Source of the DNA: Paenibacillus sp. LHD-117
GTDB taxonomy: Bacteria > Bacillota > Bacilli > Paenibacillales > Paenibacillaceae
Direction of reading: 5' to 3'
Assembly (NCBI RefSeq): GCF_030929555.1
Contig: NZ_JAVFVT010000009.1
Span: forward strand, 62,001-126,000
DNA: 64,000 nt
Shown: positions 44,985 to 53,956 of the stretch, one piece after another
How the letters are laid out: each line of letters opens with the position of its first letter
Position numbering within the stretch: the first letter of the stretch is position 1
Notes under the pieces: generated by a model
Told to the model about the DNA's origin: nothing
The model's input: the letters and a program-made list of their open reading frames with translations, nothing else
The model's database searches: none
Translations under genes and position numbers: made by a program

Positions 44985-45324
44985 AATCACGACCTCCATT
45001 TCGTGAACACTATATCATTTTGGCGGCGTGAAAGCTATATCAAGCGCCTTGTCACCTCCCTAAGATAGCTGAGCCGGGAAGGAATGCACGGGTCGTACGG
45101 GAATGCATTTGTAAGCGCGATGATCGATGGCAGCAGCCAACAGTGGCTGGACACCGGTTTATATTTGCCATCCTCGGCATCCCTGTAGACGAAGTCCGGG
45201 GAGCAAGCCCGTCTCCGCGCTAAACCCTTCATGCAGATCGCCTATAATCGTATAGGTAGTATCGATCACCTTCAACCAGCGTTTGTCGTCGGTCGCTTTG
45301 TAAAATTCTTTCATGTGCTGGAGC

Positions 45325-45454
45325 TTGAACGCTCCCACCACTTAGCTATGCTTGAAGTGGGGGATTCTTGGGTAATCGATCCTATCGGTTCGAATTGTGC
45401 AGCGATGAGCTGTACACCAAGCGAAACTGTGGTTCCCACAGCTATAGTGAGTAG
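45325..45454 (-). ncRNA. Candidate omegaRNA scaffold of element 2
   Basis: After the tnpB stop come CTGTGGGAACCACAG, CGCTTGG and the pairing partner CCCAAG before the right-end hairpin, as in element 1; the intervening bases differ. The host flank that would act as guide begins GCTCCAGCACATGAAA. Confidence 0.6.
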
Positions 45455-46543
45455 CTAAACAGCTACTCTCTTTATATTTTTAGCTGCATTCTCGTCTCGA
45501 TCATGCAGGGTATTGCACGAAGGACAGCTCCACTGCCTCACCGTTAGTCTTTTGACTTCCGGATTTACAAAGCCGCAGACATGGCAGGTTTGGCTCGTTG
45601 GCGCGAACGTATCCGCCACTTTTAAGGTGCGTCCATACCATTCGGCTTTATAGCGGAGCAAACGCTCGAACTCGCCCCAAGACGCATCCGCGATCGATTT
45701 GGCAAGCTTATGATTTTGAAGCATATTCGCCACTTGCAAGCTTTCGATGCTGATAGTTTGGTTTTCGCGAATCAGCTTTGTCGTGAGCTGGTGCAAGAAG
45801 TTCTGACGGGTGTTTGCTATTTTCTCGTGAATGCGAGCCACCTTTTGCTTGGCTTTATGCCAGTTTGATCCGCCTTTGGCGCGCCGGCTCATGCGGCGTT
45901 GCCAGAAAGCTAACTTCTTTTCGTATGTGCGGTATGCCTTAGGACTCGCGAAACGACTGCCATCCGAGCATACGGCAAACGTTTTGAGCCCAAGATCCAC
46001 ACCGATATGCTTGTCAGCTGGCGGCAATGGTTGTTGCTCCACCTCGCAAACGAGAGCGACAAAGTATTTGCCTGCCGCATTCCGCCGCACCGTTGCTGAC
46101 AGAATGCGGCCTTCGCAGACTCTCGAATTTGCACAACGAATCCAACCAAGCTTGGGAAGCTTGACCCCATTGCCGCTCATCGCAATGTTGCCGTTTGTAA
46201 ATCTTGTCGTATAACTTTGAACAGAATGTTTACGGTTCTTGAAACGCGGAGCTTGATTTTGCTTCTTGAAAAACCGGTCGAAGCTGTCCGCTACCTGGCG
46301 CACGGCTGATTGAAGAGCAATGCTATCGACAGCCTTGAGCCATTCAAAGGCAGCTTTCAGTGCTGGCAGCCCAGTGGCACAGGCGTGATAAGATAACCCC
46401 TTGCCCGTTGCCTCATACGTGTCGTTCCATTTCGCCAAGAAATGGTTAAAGACAAACCTGCAACAACCAAACATCTGTCGGATGAGCGTTTGCTGTTCTT
46501 CCGTGGGGTAGATGCGATATTTATACGCCTTATGGACCAACAT
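45455..46543 (-). CDS. tnpB: TnpB RNA-guided nuclease (element 2)
   Basis: A 362-residue TnpB, roughly 60 percent identical to element 1 by eye. RuvC residues: Asp in [13 protein letters not shown], Glu in [12 protein letters not shown], Asp in [11 protein letters not shown]; zinc ribbon CHVCGF...CPSCN. All are intact, so the nuclease could work. The start at 46543 is chosen by alignment with element 1; an upstream in-frame ATG at 46555 is also possible (GAGAGG precedes both). The family function is guide-RNA-directed DNA cleavage that favours element retention. Confidence 0.93.
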   Translation of the reverse strand: MLVHKAYKYRIYPTEEQQTLIRQMFGCCRFVFNHFLAKWNDTYEATGKGLSYHACATGLPALKAAFEWLKAVDSIALQSAVRQVADSFDRFFKKQNQAPRFKNRKHSVQSYTTRFTNGNIAMSGNGVKLPKLGWIRCANSRVCEGRILSATVRRNAAGKYFVALVCEVEQQPLPPADKHIGVDLGLKTFAVCSDGSRFASPKAYRTYEKKLAFWQRRMSRRAKGGSNWHKAKQKVARIHEKIANTRQNFLHQLTTKLIRENQTISIESLQVANMLQNHKLAKSIADASWGEFERLLRYKAEWYGRTLKVADTFAPTSQTCHVCGFVNPEVKRLTVRQWSCPSCNTLHDRDENAAKNIKRVAV

Positions 46544-46899
46544 GCCGCACAACATCCTCTCAAGTAGTGGATAGACCTATTATAGTACATATGTTCTTAT
46601 TTTGGTTCAAAAAAAGAACGATTCATCCCCCCCACTTAGCCAAACTTGAAGTGAGGGTATTCTCGTTAATTTTGATAATATCCGACAGCCGCGTTGCAGG
46701 CTTAAAGCTCGGTTCGCTGTTGGAGATGGACACCCAGTCGCCAAGCTGAAGGTGAAAATGCTCCGGATGAACCTCGCTCTCCATAATCGCGTTGATTACT
46801 TTCACGGCCTCGCCGCTGTAATCGATCGATCCATCGCTTCCCCATTGTTTATCGGCCATCAGCAAGGAATATGCGATGATCACTGCCTCTCAACTCATT

Positions 46900-46919
46900 T
46901 TATTTAAGCGCTTTAACTT
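46900..46919. promoter_or_regulatory. LacI-family operator near the GH8 remnant
   Basis: AAGCGCTTTAACTT matches the right two thirds of the perfect palindrome at 50994-51013; the left arm is degraded. It lies between the lacI stop and the GH8 remnant. Confidence 0.6.
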
Positions 46920-46985
46920 AATAAGGAAAAGAAGGTCCCAGCAGCAACGTACCAGGACCTCGAAGTGTTAAAACTGTTTGCGGAC

Positions 46986-47984
46986 CTACCTCCGCGCCGC
47001 CGTGGACTCCCGCACGATCAGCTCCGGCTCCACTTGAACCGTGACTCTGCGTGCGTCAGCGTCGTTGATGGCCGCGAGCAGCAGGTCGACGCCCATCGCG
47101 GCGATGCGGTCCGCGGGCTGCCGCATCGTCGTCAGCATCGGGCGGAACTCCGACGCCAGCACCTGATCGTCGAAGCCGACGATGGAGACGTCGCGCGGGA
47201 TGCGGATGCCTTCGTTCATACAGGCGTCCATGACGCCGATCGCGATGTAGTCGTCCGCCGCGAAGATCGCCGGCGGCAGCTTGCCGGCAGCAATCCAGTT
47301 CATCGTGACTTGGTAGCCGAAAGGAATCTCGAACGGTCCTCTCTCCACCGCGTAAGGCTGCAGCCCCGCGTCTTCCAGCGCCTTCCGATAACCCCGCTCC
47401 CGCTCCCTGCTGCTGAGGTAATCCGCGGGACCGGCGATATGGGCGATCTCCGTATGCCCTAGATCGATTAAATGTTTGGTCGCCTCATAGCCGCCCCTGA
47501 AGTTATCGACGATGATGGAGGTCACCGCCGGATTCCGGTTCGAATTATCGATCATGATGAACGGAATGTTTTTCTTGGTCAAATCGTTGATAAATTTGCC
47601 CTCGTCCGCAGGGGGAAGCGACAGCAGAATAACGCCGTCCACGCGATCCTCCTCGAACAAAGGCCGATGAATCGTATCCGCGTAGCTCTTCGAGACCGAC
47701 AAGGCCAAATAATATCCGTGGTCGGCCAGCCTGCCGTTGATCTCATGTACGACGGCATCGAAGAACGAGTCGTGCAGCGTCGTCAAAGTGAGGCCGATGA
47801 TCCCCGTCTTCCCCCTCGCCAAACTTCTGGCGGCGGCATTCGGGTGGTAATCGAGCTCCTTCATCGCCTGCAACACTTTATCTCTGTTCTTCTGGCGGAC
47901 CGAAGACGAATTGTTCAGCACCCGCGACACGGTCACGACCGACAATCCCGATTTTCTGGCTACATCAAAGATACTGACTTTCAT
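46986..47984 (-). CDS. LacI-family transcriptional regulator
   Basis: A 332-residue repressor: N-terminal HTH with SIFDVARKSGLSVVTVSRVL and the hinge helix NAAARSLARGKTG (about 50-62), then the periplasmic-binding-like sugar domain (62-332; GVILLSLPPADEG, GHTEIAHIAGP, FAADDYIAIG). The start is overlapped by the end of the broken binding-protein frame. Palindromes at 46900, 50994 and 51137 sharing GTTAAAGCG are its likely operators, so its regulon covered the GH8 gene and the truncated transporter. Its targets in this window are now mostly broken. The effector is unknown, probably a xylo-oligosaccharide. Confidence 0.92.
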   Translation of the reverse strand: MKVSIFDVARKSGLSVVTVSRVLNNSSSVRQKNRDKVLQAMKELDYHPNAAARSLARGKTGIIGLTLTTLHDSFFDAVVHEINGRLADHGYYLALSVSKSYADTIHRPLFEEDRVDGVILLSLPPADEGKFINDLTKKNIPFIMIDNSNRNPAVTSIIVDNFRGGYEATKHLIDLGHTEIAHIAGPADYLSSRERERGYRKALEDAGLQPYAVERGPFEIPFGYQVTMNWIAAGKLPPAIFAADDYIAIGVMDACMNEGIRIPRDVSIVGFDDQVLASEFRPMLTTMRQPADRIAAMGVDLLLAAINDADARRVTVQVEPELIVRESTAARR

Positions 47985-49090
47985 CGCATTGGCTCCCGGT
48001 TAAAAACGTATTTCTTAACGAATACCATACTTCCGCCGAAAGTTCAATCGCGAAAAGCAACTTGTTCACCCGCTCCAGCAGCGCCTTCAGCTTCTCTTCG
48101 ATGACCGGCAGCGCGTCTTCGACCTTCTGCTCGCCATTCTCAACGTTCGCCAGCTCGTTAATGAAAAGCTCGTTGATTTGCGAGTAGTTCGCGATTAGGT
48201 GGTTGTAGGATTCGAAGCCGTATTTGTACGCGCCGTCGAATACTTGCTTCAGCTGCTCCGGCGCGATGCCTTCGAAGTTGCTGTAGTACGCTTCGGCCGC
48301 GTCTTGGTTCACCGGCGGGTTGCCGCCGCTCAGCTCAATCGATTTCTCCTGAATTTCCTTCGTCACCAGGAACTTGATCCATTCGAGCGCTTCCTCCGGA
48401 TGTTTGGAATCCTTCAGCACGAAGAGCGGATCGATGTAGAGCACGCTGCGCACGTCCGGGTTCGGCCCTTGCGGTACGGCGGCTACGCCGACGTTGAAGT
48501 TGAACTCGCTGGATGCCGCGAGGCTCCACGAGCCGACGACGGACATCGCCACTTTGCCCGAGAGGAACGGATCTCCGAACTGACCGGACACGGACTTCAT
48601 GAACGCCGGCGTCGGGGATACCTTCTCGTCATAGATGAGGCCGTATACTTTTTTGTACGCTTCGACCACTTCCGGCTTGGTCAGGTTAATCTCGGAAGGC
48701 TTGCCGCCGTTCGTCCAAACATCGTCCGAATAGACATTGCCTCCAAAATATTGCGGACGCTGGTTGCGCTCGCCGAAGCCGAAGTCCACGCCGTATTGCG
48801 CGACGTTCAGGTCCTCGGAATCGACCGTCAGCTTCTTCGCGTATTCGACCATTTTGTCGAAGGTCCAGCTCTTGTCCTCATAGTCCGTCGGCGGATACGG
48901 CAGGCCCGCTTTGTCGAACAGGTCTTTGTTGTAGAGCATGACGGTGACGTAGCTGTTGAGCGGAATGCCGTACGATTTTCCGTCTACCTTGTAGATGTCC
49001 ATCACTTCTTCCGGGATGCTGTAGTCCGATGCTTTGAAGTCGCCCAGATAAGGCGTCAGATCCATCAGCATATCCTTGTTGTAGTACTCC
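47965..49090 (-). pseudogene. Sugar ABC solute-binding protein, N-terminus lost
   Basis: The frame reads GAGTACTACAAC... = EYYNKDMLMDLTPYLGDFKA and continues through typical family-1 binding-protein blocks (YNKDLFDKAGLPYPP, FLSGKVAMSVVGSWSLA, EALEWIKFLV) to KALLERVNK. The signal peptide, lipobox and first 90 or so residues are missing, replaced by the right end of TnpB element 3. The last 30 codons run into the lacI start and look like read-through rather than native C-terminus. It cannot be exported, so it is inactive. Confidence 0.85.
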
Positions 49091-49258
49091 GTCAATGACT
49101 CCCACTTAGCTATTTTTTGATGAGGGAGCTTGTAACTACCCAATCGTGGTAACGTCTCTACGACTCCGATCTCTTTGCGTTCAGAAGAACGTGGTGTTAC
49201 ATCCACGATAAGCATACGCCTATCGATGGGCAGATTGACAGCTGCCCTGCAAGCCTAG
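49091..49258 (-). ncRNA. Candidate omegaRNA scaffold of element 3
   Basis: The 168 bases after tnpB include GGCAG...CTGCC and CGTGG...CCACG stems and the right-end hairpin. By position and structure it matches omegaRNA regions of studied IS605 elements. The flank that would act as guide begins GGAGTACTACAACAAG. Confidence 0.5.
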
Positions 49259-50377
49259 TCATGCTACGCCTGCACCTTGAAGAAGGTACTGTTTTCCCTT
49301 CAGACAGAGATTCATAGCGCCTATGCGGTCATCATTGCTTGCATATCCGCAATCCCGGCAATGGAAACGATGCTTCCCTTTATCCCGATTTTCTTTTGCG
49401 ATGTGGCCGCATACCGGACACGCTTGCGACGTGTGCCTCGGATCAACCGCAATCGTGATCGATCCCGCAAGCTGCGCCTTGTACTCAAGCATGTTGCGAA
49501 GCTGGTGGAACGCCCATGATACCGTCACATAGCGATCCTTTAGCTTGGTCTTTTCCGTTGCGCGGCGAACACCTGTCAAATCCTCCAGCACGAACAACGT
49601 TTTTGCTCCATACCGGGTAACGAGTGCCTTGCTGACCTGATGGTTCACGTCGGTCATCCAACGGTTTTCTCGTTCTCCGATTTGCTTCAGTCTGCGACGG
49701 GATGACGACGTTTGTTTGCGCTGCAGCTCCGAACGCAACCGTTTGTAGTTTGCTCGTTTTCGTTTCAGCGCCCTGCCCCGATAGAAGACGGTCTTGCCAT
49801 CGGTGCCGTACGCCGTGGCAATAAAGTTGATGCCTAGATCGATCCCAGCAACTTGTTCAATGTCCTGCAGCCCAGGAGCTGCTATTTCCTTAGATACAGG
49901 AATATGCAGAAACCATTTGCTTTTTTTCCAGATAAGCTTTGCTGTGCCGAATGTCCAAGTGCCGTCGAAATAAGCTTCCATTCCCTTGGATTCGAAGGGG
50001 ACTTTGATGCGGCCCTGAAGTGTATTCACGGAGAACAGCTGCGCGTTCAGCGAATAATCCCTATTCCAGACTAGATCATATTCCGGCTTCTTAAACTGCA
50101 CGCGCGTCCAATCGTGGCCGCTGCTCCGAATCGTCTTGTATCTGGCAATGACGGTTTTCATCACCGACTGAGCCATTTGGGAGCGCAGACCAATCGTGCC
50201 GCGGAGGAATTGATAGGTCATTCGGTGCAAAGCAGGCTGCTTTAATTCGCTCGAGTCGAACACACAGTCAGAGACCAGATTGCAGCCTCGCCGATAAGCA
50301 ATCATGGTTTGATGCAGCGCCTCCATTTGACTATCCGTCGGCTTAATCTTGATTTTTGCCGTAACTGTTGCGATCAT
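49259..50377 (-). CDS. tnpB: TnpB RNA-guided nuclease (element 3)
   Basis: A 372-residue TnpB of a second subfamily, only distantly similar to the other two. RuvC residues: Asp in GIDLGINFIATAYGTDG (about 178), Glu in TLFVLEDLTGVRR (about 264), Asp in ASNDDRIGAMNL; zinc ribbon CPVCGHIAKENR...FHCRDCG. All are present. AAGGAGG precedes the ATG at 50377. An active protein would need the adjacent omegaRNA region. Confidence 0.92.
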   Translation of the reverse strand: MIATVTAKIKIKPTDSQMEALHQTMIAYRRGCNLVSDCVFDSSELKQPALHRMTYQFLRGTIGLRSQMAQSVMKTVIARYKTIRSSGHDWTRVQFKKPEYDLVWNRDYSLNAQLFSVNTLQGRIKVPFESKGMEAYFDGTWTFGTAKLIWKKSKWFLHIPVSKEIAAPGLQDIEQVAGIDLGINFIATAYGTDGKTVFYRGRALKRKRANYKRLRSELQRKQTSSSRRRLKQIGERENRWMTDVNHQVSKALVTRYGAKTLFVLEDLTGVRRATEKTKLKDRYVTVSWAFHQLRNMLEYKAQLAGSITIAVDPRHTSQACPVCGHIAKENRDKGKHRFHCRDCGYASNDDRIGAMNLCLKGKQYLLQGAGVA

Positions 50378-50510
50378 ACGTTCGCCTCCTTTCTATACTT
50401 ATGATAGCATATATTGGAGGTCAAGAACATTTGAAAAATCATTCAGGCTAGCGCCTGACGCACATTCCTCCCCATCTTTAAGAAGCGGGAGCATCCTGTG
50501 CGAATTTGAT

Positions 50511-50953
50511 GACGGGTCGACGCCGAACCAGGACAGCACGTAGTTGAACAGGCCGGCCTGCGGATTGAACACCCAGAACCAGAGAAGCGCCATCGACACG
50601 CCGGAGATCATGCTCGGGAAATACATCGCCGTCCGGAAGAATCCGCGAAACGGAATCTTCTGATTGATCAGCATCGCGAAGAAGAGCGACAGGAGCAGCG
50701 TGAGCGGTACGCTGATGAACGTATACTTCAGCGTGACGCCGATCGAATTCCAGAACTGTTCGTCCTGGAACAGCTCTCGGTAATTGTCCGCCCCGATGAA
50801 CACTGGCGTATTGATAATGTCGTACTCCGTGAAGCTGTAATAAAGGGAAGCCAGAATCGGGAATAACGCAAGTACGATGAATCCAAGCAGCCATGGGGAG
50901 ACAAAAAAGTAGAACATCCTTCCCTGACGGCGGCTTTCCTTTGATGACCTCAT
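50511..50953 (-). pseudogene. Sugar ABC permease (MalF/UgpA type), C-terminal half lost
   Basis: Reads from the N-terminus through about 148 residues: MFYFFVSPWLLGFIVLALFP (helix 1), SLYYSFTEYDIINTPVF, then helices 2-3 (LLLSLFFAML, MYFPSMISGVSMALLWFWVF) and GLFNYVLSWFGVDPSS, where the TnpB element begins. The EAA loop and last three helices are missing, so it is non-functional. A LacI operator overlaps its promoter, showing it was the first gene of a regulated transporter operon. Confidence 0.88.
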
Positions 50954-50993
50954 TCGAGGGCCCCCTTTTTTTGTTTAAATGACTTGTACCCAA

Positions 50994-51022
50994 AAGTTAA
51001 AGCGCTTTAACTTTATTGACAA
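50994..51022 (-). promoter_or_regulatory. Promoter with LacI operator, for the truncated permease
   Basis: On the minus strand -35 TTGTCA (51022-51017), 17-base spacer, -10 TAACTT (50999-50994). The perfect 20-bp palindrome AAGTTAAAGCGCTTTAACTT (50994-51013) fills the spacer and -10, so binding would exclude polymerase. Confidence 0.75.
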
Positions 51023-51136
51023 AAAAATAACGAAACCAGCGTGGCAATTATCGTAAACTCATGACAGTAATCATGCGGTTACAGCAATAATCTCGCGTTC
51101 AGCATTCTAGTCGAAAATAGTGTCGCCATTCACCAA

Positions 51137-51156
51137 AAGTTAAAGCGTTTTAACTT
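51137..51156. promoter_or_regulatory. Second LacI operator upstream of the truncated permease
   Basis: AAGTTAAAGCGTTTTAACTT, palindromic apart from one central position, centred 143 bases from the first operator. The pair could allow DNA looping. Confidence 0.7.
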
Positions 51157-51263
51157 TCATTCACTTAATGCCTATTATAAGGGGAGCGACACGAAGTTGA
51201 CAAGCGGAAATTTTGCGCTACCTTGTAACGGACTGACCGATGTTGTCCAGACAGCGAGATCTG

Positions 51264-51297
51264 CAAAAAAACGCACGAAGCCCGCTGGCTTCGTGCG
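51264..51297 (-). terminator. Terminator of the arabinan operon
   Basis: On the minus strand CGCACGAAGCC (51297-51287) pairs with GGCTTCGTGCG (51282-51272), followed by TTTTTTT. Confidence 0.9.
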
Positions 51298-51307
51298 CTC
51301 CTCTCCT

Positions 51308-53824
51308 TTATTTCCCTTCCGCATTCAAGCCTGCGACTTCCGCCTCTGTCAGCGCTCCTTGGTATACGCGAAGCTCGTCCATCAGACCTTGATACGGAGT
51401 ATCCCACCAGTTGACGCCAAGCGCGAACATCGCGTTTGCAACGTTGAAAATGTTCGGGAAGTTCGTGCCCTCATATTTCTCGACGCCGTTAACATAAAGT
51501 CTAATGTCTCCGCCGTCGACCGTATATGCCAAATGCGTCCATTCGCCGGCCGGAATCGTCAAGCCGGACACCGCGTCATACCATCTGCCGCTGCCGGACC
51601 ACACCATCGTATTGTTGCCTACCGGACCGCTTGGCACCAGGCTTACCCAGTTGCTGTTGTCCTTGGCGCCGAAGAAGGTCGTCGTGAATGGGGTAAGCAG
51701 ATTCGGCTTCAGCCACAGCGCCACGGAATACGAATCGCCGGAAATGAGTCCGTTCGGCAGACGGACGCCGGAGGCGCCGTCGAATGACGCAGCCTTGCCG
51801 TTCTTGCCCTCTTCATACGTTATATTCCCGCCGTCCTGATCGATTCGGCTGCCCGTTGCCGTGCCCGCTGCAAACTGGCCGGAAGCGTCGTTCAAATCAT
51901 TTTCAAAAGCAAAGTGTGCAGCCAGCCCTGCCGTTTGAAGCGGAAGCACCGTAATATTGAAAGCTTTCGTCGCTGTTACGCCGTCTTTGGATATGGTCGC
52001 CGTCAACACTGCCGATACGCTGCTCGCGCCAGCCGCAGGACGAACGATGACGCCGGTATCCGTTACGACCGAAGCATCCGAGGTTTGCCACGAGATTTGC
52101 GTATTGCGCGTTCCCGATGTCGGCAGAACCAGATTGTCGATGACATTCGCCGTGTCGCCGAGATCCAGAGCATTTACGACATCATCGACGCTCTGCTGAG
52201 CGGTTTTGTCGGACTGCCTGCTGCCCCAGATGGAGACGCCTTCACCCGACAGCGCCGTGAACGTCATCACATAGCTCTCCGAGACCGGATCCCATCCGCG
52301 TACAAATACGCCTTTATAGGTTGCTCCGTCAAGCGTAATTTCGGCTGTGTTATGGGCTGTCCTCTTCCAGCTGCCCGTCGCGTCGCCGGTAATCGTATGG
52401 TTGCTGTTCAACGTAACAAACTTCGAGTTTTCGATATCTGCCGAATTCAGCTTGCCATGGTTGATCAGCTTGTAATCGCCGACCACATCCGGATTGTGTA
52501 CTTTGCTTAACGTTTCACCGGTGTAACGGTATGGCGCGACGACCGGCCATCCGTCTTTGTTCATAAACATCTGATGCACGCGCACCTCATGGTACTCGCC
52601 CGTTTGCGGGAACCGCGAGTGGAATACGAGGAATTGCTTGCCGGTTGCCGGATCGATATACACCGAGTTATGGCCCGGGGACACATAACCGACGCCGATG
52701 CCCGTTCCTTCGTCGCCGACCTTGCGGTCGAACAAGTAGTTGCCGATCAGCTTGTTGCCATACGAAGCGTTGATTGTATCGGCTGGCAATACCGCATTTT
52801 GCCCCTTGGCGTCTACGTACGGACCGTCCGGATTTTTTGAACGGAATTGGCGCATGTTGTAACCACCGTCTGCGCCCAGCCAGCCGTAGGTAACATACAA
52901 ATAGTAGTACTTTGTGTTTTTGTCGTACACAATGTACGGGCCTTCGCCCGATTCATAGTAGCCGCCGGCGATTTTAACGCCGAAGTAACGGTCGATTATT
53001 CTGCCGTCCGAGGTTTGACCGTCCGCACCTGGATAGATCGCTTTGCCTGTCGCTTTATCGATTTCGAGCAGGAAGATGCCTCCGGACCACGAGCCGTATG
53101 TCATCCACAGCTTGCCGCTTTTGTCGTAGAACATCGTGGAGTCGATCGCGTTTGGATACATTTTGTTGTTGAACGTGCCGTTGTCATTAAACCATGCCTC
53201 GTTTTTGCCGCTAAGCTTGCCGCTGTCGACCAATGCTTTAATATTGGTGTTCGTCCATTTTTTATTAACCTTGCTGTTATTGTCGTAAGCCTCGTCTTGC
53301 GTAAATCCGGAATATACGATTGTGTCTCCATACGTATAAGGCCCTTCGATGCTTTGCGACACCGCAAAGCCGATCGCCGAGCGGATGTAAGTGGACGATG
53401 CGCTGTAGTACATCATGTAAGCGCCCTTGGAGCCGTCTTTGTTCATATAATCTTTATTATAAAATACGTCTGGCGCCCATACGGCATAACCGCCTTTGCT
53501 GTCGGAGTCATTCTCCCCCGCCCATGCGAAGGAACCCGCCAGATTGCTAGACAGATCGCCGAAAATCACATTGTTCGGCGTCGTGTAGCCGTTCGTGAAC
53601 CGCGTCCAGTTAATCAAATCCGTCGATTTGGCCGCATCGATATGAGAGCCGAACGCGTAGAACGTGTCGCCGTCCTTAACGATCGAAGGATCGTGAACCG
53701 AAACGTTTTGAAAGACCGACGCAGCCGGCTCCGGCTGATTTTTGCGTGCCGATACGATTCCCGGAATAATTAGTGCACAAGCCAATAGCAAGATTGATAT
53801 TTTATAAGCCCCTTTTTTCCGCAA
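51308..53824 (-). CDS. Secreted modular GH43 arabinanase with LamG domain
   Basis: An 838-residue exported enzyme, probably an endo-1,5-alpha-L-arabinanase. Signal peptide 1-27; GH43 five-bladed propeller (about 35-430) with catalytic Asp in SVHDPSIVKDGD, Asp in YPNAIDSTMFYD and Glu in YYESGEGPYIVY; GH43 C-terminal beta domain (about 440-545); Ig-like domain (about 555-630); LamG/concanavalin-type module (about 640-835) for binding glycans. The start codon is TTG at 53824 after AAAGGG with 10 bases between. Last gene of the arabinan operon, followed by a strong terminator; 132 bases separate it from the intracellular GH43 gene upstream. Confidence 0.92.
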   Translation of the reverse strand: MRKKGAYKISILLLACALIIPGIVSARKNQPEPAASVFQNVSVHDPSIVKDGDTFYAFGSHIDAAKSTDLINWTRFTNGYTTPNNVIFGDLSSNLAGSFAWAGENDSDSKGGYAVWAPDVFYNKDYMNKDGSKGAYMMYYSASSTYIRSAIGFAVSQSIEGPYTYGDTIVYSGFTQDEAYDNNSKVNKKWTNTNIKALVDSGKLSGKNEAWFNDNGTFNNKMYPNAIDSTMFYDKSGKLWMTYGSWSGGIFLLEIDKATGKAIYPGADGQTSDGRIIDRYFGVKIAGGYYESGEGPYIVYDKNTKYYYLYVTYGWLGADGGYNMRQFRSKNPDGPYVDAKGQNAVLPADTINASYGNKLIGNYLFDRKVGDEGTGIGVGYVSPGHNSVYIDPATGKQFLVFHSRFPQTGEYHEVRVHQMFMNKDGWPVVAPYRYTGETLSKVHNPDVVGDYKLINHGKLNSADIENSKFVTLNSNHTITGDATGSWKRTAHNTAEITLDGATYKGVFVRGWDPVSESYVMTFTALSGEGVSIWGSRQSDKTAQQSVDDVVNALDLGDTANVIDNLVLPTSGTRNTQISWQTSDASVVTDTGVIVRPAAGASSVSAVLTATISKDGVTATKAFNITVLPLQTAGLAAHFAFENDLNDASGQFAAGTATGSRIDQDGGNITYEEGKNGKAASFDGASGVRLPNGLISGDSYSVALWLKPNLLTPFTTTFFGAKDNSNWVSLVPSGPVGNNTMVWSGSGRWYDAVSGLTIPAGEWTHLAYTVDGGDIRLYVNGVEKYEGTNFPNIFNVANAMFALGVNWWDTPYQGLMDELRVYQGALTEAEVAGLNAEGK

Positions 53825-53956
53825 GAAGAAACATCCCTTTCACTTTAGAATCAATGTAACCGCATACATTTTTTATGCCGTATCGCTCATATTCCACCCG
53901 GAAACGAATAGCCGTCGTGGTGCGGTCACCTTCGGCTATGTCGTTCTGGCTCCTGG

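Larger units (their letters stand above)
45325..46674 (-). mobile_element. IS200/IS605-type element with tnpB only (element 2)
   Basis: On the minus strand it begins CAAAATTAACGAGAATACC after ATTAT and ends with the hairpin CCCCCACTTCAAGCATAGC...TGGTGGGAGC and TTCAA. Both boundaries are proven by frame restoration of the GH8 host gene. No tnpA. Close relative of element 1. Confidence 0.9.
45040..46883 (-). pseudogene. GH8 glycosidase (Rex/endoglucanase type), split and truncated
   Basis: The N-proximal piece (46883-46675) reads AYSLLMADKQWGSDGSIDYS and ...GDWVSISN...ATRLSDI; the C-proximal piece (45324-45040) reads LQHMKEFYKATDDKRW and GFSAETGLLP, followed by a frameshift to DFVYRDAEDGKY. 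These are successive blocks of family GH8. Deleting 45325-46674 joins them in frame as RLSDIMLQHMKEF. The start, much of the C-terminus and several catalytic blocks are missing. A LacI-type operator lies just upstream (46900-46919), so this was probably a regulated xylo-oligosaccharide gene, such as a reducing-end xylose-releasing enzyme. Confidence 0.82.
49091..50510 (-). mobile_element. IS605/IS1341-type element with tnpB only (element 3)
   Basis: The right end is the hairpin GCTCCCTCATC...GGGAGTCATTGAC closing at 49091; the left end lies near 50500, with the hairpin CTCCC...GGGAG, and its exact base is uncertain. Contains a tnpB from a different subfamily than elements 1 and 2; no tnpA. 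The flanks are two different transporter genes, so the element sits at a deletion or recombination junction. Confidence 0.8.

Noticed and set aside
45035-45232. Short minus-strand frame ending LSYLREVTRRLI
   Set aside because: It is the frameshifted tail of the GH8 pseudogene, not a separate gene.
53855-53868. TGTAACCGCATACA upstream of the secreted GH43 gene, cre-like
   Set aside because: Only 12 of 14 positions fit on either strand and both core positions are altered; too weak to list as a site.
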